DNA of 12,831 nucleotides from UBA6770 sp965661115 (GTDB lineage: Bacteria > Bacteroidota > Bacteroidia > Flavobacteriales_G > Salibacteraceae), in contig CBFICO010000068.1 of NCBI GenBank assembly GCA_965661115.1, positions 1 to 12,831 of the forward strand, in the 5' to 3' direction. Below, in pieces: positions 1 through 7,507 of this stretch. The notes below the pieces were generated by a model. That model did no database searches. It was given only the letters and a program-made list of their open reading frames with translations, and was not told the origin of the DNA. Each line of letters begins with the position of its first letter. Position 1 is the first letter of the stretch. A program made the position numbers and the translations under genes.

Positions 1-1147
1 TATTTCCAAAAGTTAAGTTTAAATCGTAGGCTTCTTCTGAATTTTCACCAGTACTGTATCTATTGCTTATGAAACACATTGGGTCTTCACGATTACCACC
101 ATCACTCCAGTAATTGGCGAGTGTAGAGTTCAAAAAACTAATGTTACCACCTCCGGTTATGGCAACATTGTAGTTGCCCATATTGTAAACCAAGGAGTTT
201 TCCATTTCAACGTTGGCATTTCTCAAAAAGACGCCGATCCCAGCCATGTTAGATATTGTAGTTTTTTCGACTCTAACTTTGTTCGGGTTTACTTCCTGTT
301 GATCATCAAAGGGAAGCGGCTCAACTTGTAAGCCAACAAAACCATTTTTAATATGCGCATATTTTATGGTCGATTCTGCTCCTGTATTTATCCAGATACG
401 GTCCCATTGTCCAGTTTTATCGTCAAAATCAGCCTCTACTCTATCCCCTTGAAAAACTACTTCATTGTCCAATTCGCCATTTACATTTAACGCGGCACCT
501 CTGTAAACCCATAACCCGGCATTTTCGTGAAAGTGAATTTGAGTTCCAGCTTCAATATTTAGGGTTAAAAGGCTATCGACCAATAAATAACCGAAAATAA
601 CATGTGGTTTGTCGTTCTTCCAATTTACCTCAAGAGAGGTGAGGGGAGTATGCAAATAATTGGCAAGGTTAGAGAAGGGAGGTAAGCCTTGAATAACTTG
701 AGTTGGCCGGTAGTAGTAGGCATTTTGGCCATAAGCGGTAAGTTTCACTTTTTGTTCCTTGCCATTGGTGGTAAATACAATGTTATCCTCTACAAAAAAC
801 GGACTATTAATATCGTTTGCGTCAATAGTTACTTCAGCAAAAAGGTACAAGGAATCATTTGCAGGAATAAATACATCCTCTTGGTTGCCAGGAAAACCGT
901 CTAGGGTAAATCGGTACGACTTGCCTGCTTTTCCTTCAAGCCTTACCGATGAAATGTTGATGTCCTTGTTGTGTGGGTTGTAAACTTTTATGAACTCGGT
1001 TGCCGATCCAATTCCAGTAAAAACCGTATCGAAAACGATACTTGGACTTGAAAAAGTAAGTGTACCATTTTCTTCCATTCCCAGGTTTCTTTTTTTACAA
1101 GAACCCAATATAAAAACTATCGAAAGAAGAAAAAGTAGTTGTTTCAC
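1..1147 (-). CDS. Lipoprotein with Ig-like region and right-handed beta-helix, 3' end outside window
   Basis: This is an open frame of 382 codons that runs off the left edge, so the C-terminus is missing. It starts at GTG 1147-1145; no ATG lies between the in-frame stop at 1168-1166 and this codon, and the next Met (residue 24) would lose the signal peptide. Residues 1-17 form a lipoprotein signal peptide with lipobox LGSC and lipidated Cys17, followed by KKRN. Residues about 29-150 look like an all-beta Ig-like domain (FDTVFTG from residue 39, KVYNP), as in Bacteroidota proteins with HYDIN/choice-of-anchor-like domains. From about residue 190 the sequence is rich in short beta repeats with periodic hydrophobics and Asn/Gly turns, typical of parallel beta-helix proteins. 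It is probably anchored to a membrane facing the periplasm or the cell surface. Substrate and function are not recognisable. It is divergent from the L31 gene. The assignment as a lipoprotein is secure; the fold is inferred. Confidence 0.85.
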   Translation of the reverse strand, partial: MKQLLFLLSIVFILGSCKKRNLGMEENGTLTFSSPSIVFDTVFTGIGSATEFIKVYNPHNKDINISSVRLEGKAGKSYRFTLDGFPGNQEDVFIPANDSLYLFAEVTIDANDINSPFFVEDNIVFTTNGKEQKVKLTAYGQNAYYYRPTQVIQGLPPFSNLANYLHTPLTSLEVNWKNDKPHVIFGYLLVDSLLTLNIEAGTQIHFHENAGLWVYRGAALNVNGELDNEVVFQGDRVEADFDDKTGQWDRIWINTGAESTIKYAHIKNGFVGLQVEPLPFDDQQEVNPNKVRVEKTTISNMAGIGVFLRNANVEMENSLVYNMGNYNVAITGGGNISFLNSTLANYWSDGGNREDPMCFISNRYSTGENSEEAYDLNLTFGN

Positions 1148-1151
1148 GCGG

Positions 1152-1159
1152 CAAAAGTA
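1152..1159 (-). promoter_or_regulatory. Bacteroidota -7 box for the lipoprotein gene
   Basis: On the minus strand the sequence reads TACTTTTG, an exact match to the TAnnTTTG -7 element of Bacteroidota sigma-A promoters. It is followed by CCGC and then the GTG start. Transcription would begin at or within a few bases of the start codon, so the mRNA would have almost no leader. No clear TTG-type -33 element sits 17-23 bp upstream, which lowers confidence. Confidence 0.5.
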
Positions 1160-1222
1160 TCCAAATTAAAAACCGAGAATTCAGCTCTTTTACGAGATTC
1201 TTACTTTTTTATTGTATTGGTG

Positions 1223-1242
1223 AATTTTTAGGGTTAAAAATT
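1223..1242. repeat. 8-bp inverted repeat next to the L31 -7 box
   Basis: AATTTTTA (1223-1230) and TAAAAATT (1235-1242) are perfect inverted repeats separated by GGGT. The palindrome ends 2 bp before the -7 box at 1245, so it covers the promoter spacer where a regulator could bind. It could also be chance in AT-rich DNA. No regulator can be named. Confidence 0.45.
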
Positions 1243-1244
1243 TT

Positions 1245-1252
1245 TATTTTTG
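1245..1252 (+). promoter_or_regulatory. Bacteroidota -7 box for the L31 gene
   Basis: TATTTTTG matches TAnnTTTG exactly and is followed by CCGCCC, giving a leader of roughly 25 nt before ATG 1281. The nearest upstream TTG (1217-1219) lies 25 bp away, slightly farther than the usual -33 spacing. The leader just before the start is A-rich (GACTAAA), as is common where no Shine-Dalgarno sequence is used. Confidence 0.55.
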
Positions 1253-1280
1253 CCGCCCGAATTACTAAGCAAAGACTAAA

Positions 1281-1535
1281 ATGAAAAAAGATATTCACCC
1301 AGACAGCTACCGTCCAGTTGTTTTTAAGGACATGACAAACGATCATATGTTTATTGGTAGATCTACTGCACCTTCAAGCGAAACGGTTACTTGGGAAGAT
1401 GGATCTGAATACCCATTAATCAAATGTGAAATTACTTCACAATCTCACCCATTCTACACTGGTAAAATGCAATTCGTTGATACTGCTGGTAGAGTGGATA
1501 AATTCAAAACACGTTACGCTAAGTTCAAAAAGTAA
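1281..1535 (+). CDS. rpmE2: 50S ribosomal protein L31 type B
   Basis: This 84-residue protein begins MKKDIHPDSYRPVVF and contains the family hallmarks KCEITSQSHPFYTGK and a basic C-terminus (RYAKFKK), matching type B L31 over its whole length. It has a single Cys and lacks the CxxC pairs that bind zinc in type A L31, so it is the zinc-independent (C-minus) form. L31 sits on the central protuberance of the large ribosomal subunit and helps form bridges to the 30S head. In Bacteroidota the type B form is commonly the main L31, whereas in E. coli the type B paralogue is induced by zinc shortage. The gene has its own promoter at 1245 and its own strong terminator at 1563, so it is probably monocistronic. 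Confidence 0.97.
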   Translation: MKKDIHPDSYRPVVFKDMTNDHMFIGRSTAPSSETVTWEDGSEYPLIKCEITSQSHPFYTGKMQFVDTAGRVDKFKTRYAKFKK

Positions 1536-1616
1536 TTGAACCAAAAGTTTTAAAGATTATTTAAAGTCCCGATTGTTTCGGGACTTTTTTTTGCCCTAAT
1601 TTGGACCAAAAGTTTT
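1536..1616. repeat. 16-bp near-identical direct repeats flanking the L31 terminator
   Basis: TTGAACCAAAAGTTTT (1536-1551) directly follows the L31 stop codon. TTGGACCAAAAGTTTT (1601-1616), differing at one base, ends 3 bp before the ATG of the GlmU-like gene. The terminator hairpin lies between them. They may be a small duplication or shared regulatory sites; nothing in the sequence tells which. Confidence 0.6.
1563..1592 (+). terminator. Strong intrinsic terminator after L31
   Basis: AAAGTCCCGA (1563-1572) pairs perfectly with TCGGGACTTT (1578-1587) around a 5-nt loop (1573-1577). The hairpin runs into eight T residues (1585-1592). It separates L31 from the GlmU-like gene 28 bp downstream. 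Confidence 0.95.
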
Positions 1617-1619
1617 TGC

Positions 1620-2801
1620 ATGCATTTCATTTTCTTCGATAACGATAGTCATATTAAATTACTACCGCTAACCTATACCAGACCTGCTGCAGATTTGCGG
1701 ATTGGAATTCTTAAAATAAGTGAGAAATGGGATGCAATGACCAACTGGGATGCCGCTGGCTATATAACAGCGGATTATCTTCAAAGGAAATTTAAGAAGT
1801 ACGCTTCGGCAAAACTGTACATTGCCGGTAATGTAATCCCAAACAAAGTTTTAATTGAAGAAATAGAAAACCTAAAAATTGGTCAGAAATTAGTTGCTTT
1901 TGGAACTTGTTTAGCTTTTCGACCCGATAATGATTTGAAAACAATTTCTGAATTGGAAACAGAAATTAGCGAATTGGAAATCATCGAATCAACATCAAAT
2001 GCCATTATAATTGATAGTCCGTTAGCGATCTTTAAAAACAATGGTGCAGAAATTTCTAGAGATATTGAAAGCTTGCAACTTAAGCAAACCAATTCGCACT
2101 CGGAAAACAACGTGCTTTTGGGAGATGACTTTTTTATTGATGTATCCGCTAAAGTTGAAGGAGTAACGCTCAATTCTAAAAATGGTCCAATTTACATTGG
2201 AAAGGATGCAGAGATAATGGAAGGAAGTGTTATTCGTGGTCCTTTTGCTGCCTTAGATCATTCGACCGTAAAAATGTCAGCTAAAATATACGGTGACACT
2301 ACCATTGGCCCGCATTGCAAAGTTGGTGGTGAGGTGAGCAATACTGTTTTTTACGGTTATTCCAACAAAGGGCATGATGGATTTTTGGGCAATTCGGTGA
2401 TTGGCGAATGGTGTAACCTAGGCGCGGACACTAATAGCAGTAACCTCAAAAACAACTATTCATCCGTTTCTGTTTGGGATTACAGTTCCGAAAGTTCGGT
2501 TAACACCGGTGAAACGTTTTGTGGTGTTATTATGGGAGATCACAGCAAAACGGGAATCAATACCATGCTTAACACAGGAACCGTGATAGGAGTATCGGCG
2601 AATATATACGGAGGAGATTTTCCACCAAAATTTATCCCTTCATTTTCGTGGGGAGGTGCAAACGGATTCCAGACTTTTAAGCTAGATAAAGCCGAAGAAG
2701 TAGCAGAGCGTATGATGGCACGCAGAAATATTGAATTATCAAAAGAGGATGAATCAATATTGGAAAATGCATTTGAGGCTGACAAAAAATACCGATCATA
2801 G
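1620..2801 (+). CDS. GlmU-like sugar nucleotidyltransferase / left-handed beta-helix acyltransferase
   Basis: This 393-residue protein belongs to the Bacteroidota GlmU-like family, annotated as putative sugar nucleotidyltransferase or alternative GlmU. Residues 14-31 (LLPLTYTRP, then ADLRIGIL) are the family's N-terminal signature; the canonical LxxGxGTRM nucleotide-binding loop of true GlmU is not visible. From about residue 150 to 330 there are hexapeptide repeats (PIYIGKDAEI, VIRGPFAAL, AKIYGDTTIG) that build a left-handed beta-helix. KGHDGFLG (Lys250, His252) aligns with the GHLTYLGD acetyltransferase site of GlmU, and GEWCNLGADT resembles the following helix turn. The expected role is synthesis of an activated amino sugar (UDP-GlcNAc-like) in the cytoplasm for peptidoglycan or surface glycans, but the substrate is inferred. 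ATG 1620 is chosen because the conserved N-terminus begins there; no Shine-Dalgarno sequence is visible. A TAATTTG at 1597-1603, one base short in the spacer, is a weak promoter candidate. Confidence 0.9.
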   Translation: MHFIFFDNDSHIKLLPLTYTRPAADLRIGILKISEKWDAMTNWDAAGYITADYLQRKFKKYASAKLYIAGNVIPNKVLIEEIENLKIGQKLVAFGTCLAFRPDNDLKTISELETEISELEIIESTSNAIIIDSPLAIFKNNGAEISRDIESLQLKQTNSHSENNVLLGDDFFIDVSAKVEGVTLNSKNGPIYIGKDAEIMEGSVIRGPFAALDHSTVKMSAKIYGDTTIGPHCKVGGEVSNTVFYGYSNKGHDGFLGNSVIGEWCNLGADTNSSNLKNNYSSVSVWDYSSESSVNTGETFCGVIMGDHSKTGINTMLNTGTVIGVSANIYGGDFPPKFIPSFSWGGANGFQTFKLDKAEEVAERMMARRNIELSKEDESILENAFEADKKYRS

Positions 2802-2840
2802 TCGCTGGCACAGACCTTGACTTAATCCAATTAAACAAGT

Positions 2841-2864
2841 AAACAGGCAATTATCTGCCTTTTT
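2841..2864 (+). terminator. Probable weak terminator after the GlmU-like gene
   Basis: AGGCA (2845-2849) pairs with TGCCT (2856-2860) across a 6-nt loop. The stem can extend past one mismatch through AAA/TTT, and TTTT follows. The stem is short, so some readthrough into lon, which starts 16 bp later, is plausible. No convincing -7 box was found for lon in the 79-bp gap. Confidence 0.5.
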
Positions 2865-2880
2865 GACTTAACAATTTTAC

Positions 2881-5322
2881 ATGAACAACAACTTCGAAAT
2901 TCTTAAGCTAGTGGACGGTATGGAAGATACTGGCGACTTTATTCCTTTGCTTTCGCAAGAGGATGAAGACTCAATGAATAAAGAAAACATCCCTGAAAGT
3001 CTGCCAATTTTACCGCTACGGAATACGGTTTTATTTCCAGGAGTTGTAATTCCGATTACAGTTGGTAGAGATAAATCAATTAAACTGGTAAAGGATGCTT
3101 ATAACTCCGATAAAACCATTGGAGTAATCGCGCAAAAAGATCAAGGTGTGGAAGACCCAATTCTTGAACATCTAAATAAGATTGGTACAGTTGCTCGCAT
3201 TCTTAAAATGCTTAGAATGCCCGACGGAAACACAACGATAATCATACAAGGAAAGCAGAAATTCGAACTGAAAGAAGTTGTGCAGACCGACCCTTATATG
3301 AGGGCGACAGTTATCCCGGTGGAGCAAATTTTTCCGTCTAAAAAAGACGAACAATTTCAAGGATTGGTAACCTCTGTAAAAGACTTGGCTCTTGAAATTA
3401 TTGAGAAATCGCCAGAAATACCTACCGAAGCCAACATTGCTATAAAAAACATTGAGAGCCCTAATTTCTTGTTGAATTTCATCTCCTCAAATATGAACGC
3501 TGGGGTAGAGGAAAAGCAAAATATACTTAACGAATCTGATTTTACAGAGCGTGCCAACCGCGTAATGCGCTACATGACCAAAGAACTGCAAATGTTGGAT
3601 ATCAAAAACGATATTCAGAGCAAGGTTCGCGTGGATATAGACAAACAGCAGCGTGAATTCTTCTTGCAGCAGCAAATGAAAACTATTCAAGAGGAGCTTG
3701 GTGGAAACCCAGTTGCGGAAGAGATAAATGAATTAGCCGCAAGAGCAGAAAAGAAAAAATGGAGCAAAGAGATTGGTGAGCGATTCCAAAAAGAGTTGGA
3801 TAAATTAGAGCGAATCAATCCGCAAAGTATGGAGTATTCTGTACAGCTCAATTATGTGGAATTACTGCTCGATTTACCATGGAACGAGTTCTCTAAAGAT
3901 TCATTTGATTTAAAGCGTGCTCGTAAAATCTTGGATAGAGATCATTACGGTTTAGAGAAAATAAAGGATAGAATAATTGAGCATATAGCCGTATTGAAAC
4001 TTAAGGGCGATATGAAGTCGCCTATTCTGTGTTTTGCTGGCCCTCCGGGAGTTGGTAAAACCTCATTGGGTAAATCTATTGCAGAAGCAATTGGTAGAAA
4101 GTACGTTAGAATTTCGTTAGGCGGATTGCGTGATGAGGCCGAATTAAGAGGTCATAGAAAAACCTACATAGGAGCCATGCCGGGCAGAATAATCCAGAAT
4201 TTAAAAAAGGCCGAAAAATCGAATCCAGTATTTATTCTTGACGAAATTGATAAAGTAGGAACTGGTCACCAAGGTGATCCGTCGTCGGCTTTGTTGGAAG
4301 TTTTAGATCCAGAACAAAACAATTCATTTTACGATAATTACGTAGAAATGGATTACGATCTTTCTAACGTAATGTTTATTGCGACGGCTAACGATTTGGG
4401 AAGAATTCAGCCTGCTTTGCGCGACAGAATGGAGATAATAAACCTAACTGGATATACGGTTGAGGAAAAAGTAGAAATAGCCAACAAACACTTATTGCCA
4501 AAGCAATTGAAAGATCACGGTATGAAAAAGACCGATGTAAAGCTTTCAAAAAAAGTGTTGGAGTCCTTAATCGAAGGATATACACGCGAGTCGGGTGTAA
4601 GAACATTAGAGAAAAAAGTGGCACAAGTGGTGCGAAAAGTGGCCACAAAGGTTGCCATGGAAGAGGAGTTTAATCCTACCATAAGCTCAGAACAATTAAA
4701 CGATTTACTTGGCCCTGGTATTCCAAAAGAAAAATACGAAAACAACGATATTGCCGGTGTTGTAACGGGTTTAGCTTGGACATCTGTGGGAGGTGACATA
4801 CTATTTATTGAGTCTTCCATCACCCCAGGTAAAGGAAAGTTGACACTTACCGGAAATCTTGGCGATGTAATGAAAGAAAGCGCAGTGATTGCTCTGGAAT
4901 ACTTAAAAGCGCATGCGCATGTTTTGGGTCTAAAGGCTGAAGTATTTGATAAGTACAATGTTCACATTCACGTACCAGAAGGTGCAACGCCAAAAGATGG
5001 ACCCTCTGCGGGTATAACCATGCTCACGTCTTTGGCTTCTCTTTTCACCCAACGTAAAGTAAAATCTAAATTAGCCATGACAGGTGAGATTACTCTTCGC
5101 GGAAGAGTATTACCAGTTGGTGGTATTAAGGAGAAGATATTGGCCGCAAAGCGCGCTAATATCAAAGAAATAATACTCTGCTCAGAAAACGAAAAAGACA
5201 TTAAGGAAATAAACGAAAAGTACTTGAAAGGTCTAACGTTTCATTTCGTTTCAAGCATGCAAGAGGTGTTGGAGAAGGCGTTACTAGCTACTAAAGTGAG
5301 TGATGCGTTGGAGGTTGTTTAA
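2881..5322 (+). CDS. lon: ATP-dependent protease Lon (LonA)
   Basis: This 813-residue cytoplasmic AAA+ serine protease degrades misfolded and regulatory proteins. Residues 1-38 are an acidic extension. The N-terminal substrate-binding LON domain begins near LPILPLRNTVLFPG and spans about 40-245, followed by a helical segment with the KVRVDIDKQQREFFLQQQ motif. The ATPase domain has Walker A GPPGVGKT (387-394), Walker B FILDEID with Asp454 and Glu455, and the sensor-1 stretch FIATAND. The C-terminal protease domain carries the catalytic dyad: Ser709 in PKDGPSAG and Lys752 in LPVGGIKEK (the 43-residue spacing matches the family). All catalytic residues are intact. The protein is slightly longer than E. 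coli Lon (784), mostly at the N-terminus. ATG 2881 is the first in-frame start that gives the full domain. Transcription may come partly from the upstream GlmU-like gene. The gene converges on the ABC-F gene. Confidence 0.98.
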   Translation: MNNNFEILKLVDGMEDTGDFIPLLSQEDEDSMNKENIPESLPILPLRNTVLFPGVVIPITVGRDKSIKLVKDAYNSDKTIGVIAQKDQGVEDPILEHLNKIGTVARILKMLRMPDGNTTIIIQGKQKFELKEVVQTDPYMRATVIPVEQIFPSKKDEQFQGLVTSVKDLALEIIEKSPEIPTEANIAIKNIESPNFLLNFISSNMNAGVEEKQNILNESDFTERANRVMRYMTKELQMLDIKNDIQSKVRVDIDKQQREFFLQQQMKTIQEELGGNPVAEEINELAARAEKKKWSKEIGERFQKELDKLERINPQSMEYSVQLNYVELLLDLPWNEFSKDSFDLKRARKILDRDHYGLEKIKDRIIEHIAVLKLKGDMKSPILCFAGPPGVGKTSLGKSIAEAIGRKYVRISLGGLRDEAELRGHRKTYIGAMPGRIIQNLKKAEKSNPVFILDEIDKVGTGHQGDPSSALLEVLDPEQNNSFYDNYVEMDYDLSNVMFIATANDLGRIQPALRDRMEIINLTGYTVEEKVEIANKHLLPKQLKDHGMKKTDVKLSKKVLESLIEGYTRESGVRTLEKKVAQVVRKVATKVAMEEEFNPTISSEQLNDLLGPGIPKEKYENNDIAGVVTGLAWTSVGGDILFIESSITPGKGKLTLTGNLGDVMKESAVIALEYLKAHAHVLGLKAEVFDKYNVHIHVPEGATPKDGPSAGITMLTSLASLFTQRKVKSKLAMTGEITLRGRVLPVGGIKEKILAAKRANIKEIILCSENEKDIKEINEKYLKGLTFHFVSSMQEVLEKALLATKVSDALEVV

Positions 5323-5545
5323 AGCTAAATTTTGGTTCAAGTTCATCTAGGAGATTGATTATCTATGGGTGAAAATGAGGTAATTAGTCAATTATCAATG
5401 AGTTAATTTTCAATTTGACAATTAAGCAGCTGCGAAACATTGCATATTCTTTGCGTCACTTTGGATTAAAGTTAATTGGTATGTAGTGGAGTATCAGCGT
5501 CTATCTCTGAGATCTGCGGGCGTATTCAATTACCCAATTATCAAA
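5323..5545. other. AT-rich repeat-bearing spacer between convergent genes
   Basis: This 223-bp spacer lies between the 3' ends of lon and the ABC-F gene and has no supportable gene. It holds a 10-bp direct repeat CAATTATCAA (5389-5398 and 5535-5544). It also holds an imperfect inverted repeat, TAATTAGTCAA (5381-5391) with TTGACAATTA (5415-5424). A less AT-rich patch at about 5491-5521 contains the palindrome ATCTCTGAGAT (5503-5513). TTGAACCAAAA occurs on the minus strand at 5340-5330, matching part of the repeat near L31. No T-run terminator was found for either gene, although two convergent genes would be expected to need one. It may contain remnants of dispersed intergenic repeats. Confidence 0.55.
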
Positions 5546-7501
5546 TTATTCCCCTATCAACTTCTCTGTCAACTCCTCCCATTCCAGCATGTGTGTGTCT
5601 AACTGCTTTTGAACTTCGGAATGCTCAAAAAAGAGCTTTTTCGACTCTTCGTTTTGGCTGTCGTAAAAGGCGGGATCGCTCATTTTGTTTTCTAGTTGTG
5701 CCAGTTCCAATTCGAGCTTTTCAATCTTTTGCTCGCATCGTTTGAGCTCAGACCTTAGTTTGCGCTCTTCTTTTTCTTTAGCCTTTTTTTCTTCGTAAGA
5801 AAGTTTGTTATCTGAGGACGATTCAGCTGTTGGTTCCTTTTTAGCTGAAGCTTCTTCTTTTGGAGTTTGTTCAAATTCTCTGAAGTGATCTAACTTGTAT
5901 TTATCCAAAAACTCGCTGATATCTCCCAAATGTTCTTTTACACCATGTGGCGTAAACTCAAAGGTTTTGGTAGTCAAATCACTTAAAAAATCCCTATCGT
6001 GAGAAACCACGATTAATGTTCCATCAAAGTTTTGAAGCGCTTGTTTTAAAACGTCTTTGGCTCTTATGTCTAGGTGGTTGGTAGGCTCATCAAGGATGAT
6101 TAAGTTATTCTCAAAAAGCAGCAACCTAGCCAACGCCAAACGCGATTTTTCTCCACCAGAGAGTACCTTAACTTTTTTGTCGATATCAGCTTCTCGGAAT
6201 AAAAACGCTCCCAGCAATCCCCGTAATTTGTTGGTTTTGGTCCAATCACCAGTTGCTTCTGCTTCTAAGGTTTCTAGTACAGTTGCGTCTTTGCTCAATG
6301 TTTTTTCCTGAACCTGTGCGTAATAACCCTGAGCTACATTGTGACCAATAGTAAGATTACCAGTTCCTGTTGTTTCGCCAGTAATAAGCTTTACGAGAGT
6401 GGTTTTTCCCATTCCGTTTTTACCTACAAACGCAATTCTATCTCCACGTTGAATTTTAAAGTTTAGGTTTTTGAGAACGTGTTTTTCTTCGTAATGCTTG
6501 TTTATGTCTTCAGCCTCAACCACCACCGCGCCAGATCTTGGAGCAGGAGGGAAGTGGAACTGAATACTAGACTCGTCGAACTCATCTAATTCTATGCGTT
6601 CAATTTTTTCGAGCATTTTAATTTTACTCTGCACTTGCTTTGATTTACTGGCTTTTGCTTTAAATCGAGTAATAAAACGCTCTTGCTGATCTATGTGTTT
6701 CTGTTGGTTTTTGTAGGTGGCAATTTGCGTGTCGTAGCGCTCTTGTCGCAACTCTAAATACTTGGTATAAGCTGCTTTGTAATCGTAGATTTTTCCAAAT
6801 ACAATTTCAATGGTTCGATTGGTTATGTTGTCCAAAAAACGTCGGTCGTGACTTACCATTACAATGGCACCGGGGTAGGATTGAAAGTATTCTTCCAACC
6901 ATAAAATCGATTCAATATCCAAGTGGTTGGTAGGTTCGTCTAAAAGCAGCAGATCAGGCTCGGTGAGTAGAATTTTGGCTAGTTCCACTCGCATTTGCCA
7001 ACCTCCGCTAAACTCAGCTAATGGTCGCTCAAACTCTGAACGGTTAAAGCCAAGCCCCTTTAGTACCTTTTCAATTTTACTTTCCATTTTCTCGGATTCC
7101 ATAGTTCCGAGTTTTAAATGAATTTCATTAAGCCGTTCAATTAAGGCCGAGTACCCCTCACTTTCGTAATCGGTACGCTCAACTAGTTGCTTGTTGATGT
7201 GCTTTATTTCTTTCTCGAGGTCTAGCACATCTTTAAAAACCTCCATAGTTTCTCCAAAAACGGTTTTGTCATACTCCCAATTCATTTCTTGGGGCAAGTA
7301 ACCAACGCGTTTTTCTCCACTAATATCAAAGCTTCCAGTGGTAGGTTGTTGTGCTCCAGCAATGATTTTTAGCAAAGTCGATTTTCCAGCACCGTTTTTA
7401 CCAACTAAACCAATTCGATCTTTTTCTTTAATCATAAAAGAAATGTCGGCAAAGAGCTCTTTACCGCTCAAAAACATAGAAACTTTTGATACTGAAAACA
7501 T
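5546..7501 (-). CDS. ABC-F family ATPase (Uup/YheS-like)
   Basis: This 651-residue protein has two ABC domains and no membrane segment, as in the ribosome-associated ABC-F family. Domain 1 has Walker A GKNGAGKS (34-41), signature FSGGWQMR (164-171) and Walker B ending in DEPTNHLD (Asp188, Glu189). Domain 2 has Walker A GKNGMGKT (360-367), signature LSGGEKSR (from 447) and DEPTNHLD (Asp471, Glu472). The linker between them (about 245-320) is basic and helical around RFKAKASKSKQ (279 onward), the position of the P-site tRNA interaction motif. The last ~100 residues, after a Glu/Ala/Ser/Lys-rich hinge, form a charged coiled coil like that of Uup. ABC-F proteins act on the ribosomal E-site, and some give antibiotic resistance; nothing here points to resistance. 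I chose ATG 7501 over an in-frame TTG at 7510 because that TTG lies inside the -7 box. No terminator separates it from the upstream DUF4249 gene, so readthrough is possible. Confidence 0.95.
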   Translation of the reverse strand: MFSVSKVSMFLSGKELFADISFMIKEKDRIGLVGKNGAGKSTLLKIIAGAQQPTTGSFDISGEKRVGYLPQEMNWEYDKTVFGETMEVFKDVLDLEKEIKHINKQLVERTDYESEGYSALIERLNEIHLKLGTMESEKMESKIEKVLKGLGFNRSEFERPLAEFSGGWQMRVELAKILLTEPDLLLLDEPTNHLDIESILWLEEYFQSYPGAIVMVSHDRRFLDNITNRTIEIVFGKIYDYKAAYTKYLELRQERYDTQIATYKNQQKHIDQQERFITRFKAKASKSKQVQSKIKMLEKIERIELDEFDESSIQFHFPPAPRSGAVVVEAEDINKHYEEKHVLKNLNFKIQRGDRIAFVGKNGMGKTTLVKLITGETTGTGNLTIGHNVAQGYYAQVQEKTLSKDATVLETLEAEATGDWTKTNKLRGLLGAFLFREADIDKKVKVLSGGEKSRLALARLLLFENNLIILDEPTNHLDIRAKDVLKQALQNFDGTLIVVSHDRDFLSDLTTKTFEFTPHGVKEHLGDISEFLDKYKLDHFREFEQTPKEEASAKKEPTAESSSDNKLSYEEKKAKEKEERKLRSELKRCEQKIEKLELELAQLENKMSDPAFYDSQNEESKKLFFEHSEVQKQLDTHMLEWEELTEKLIGE

Positions 7502-7507
7502 GGTCGG

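Noticed and set aside
5415..5420. TTGACA resembling an E. coli -35 element
   Set aside because: There is no matching -10 or TAnnTTTG box at a suitable distance, and it is part of the AT-rich inverted repeat. No gene follows on that strand.
5476..5745. Open frame of 89 codons on the plus strand
   Set aside because: Most of it is antisense to the 3' end of the ABC-F gene, and its translation has no recognisable family features.
5546..7501. ABC-F gene as an antibiotic-resistance determinant
   Set aside because: The sequence resembles housekeeping Uup/YheS-type members, with a C-terminal coiled coil and no mobile context; nothing supports a resistance role.
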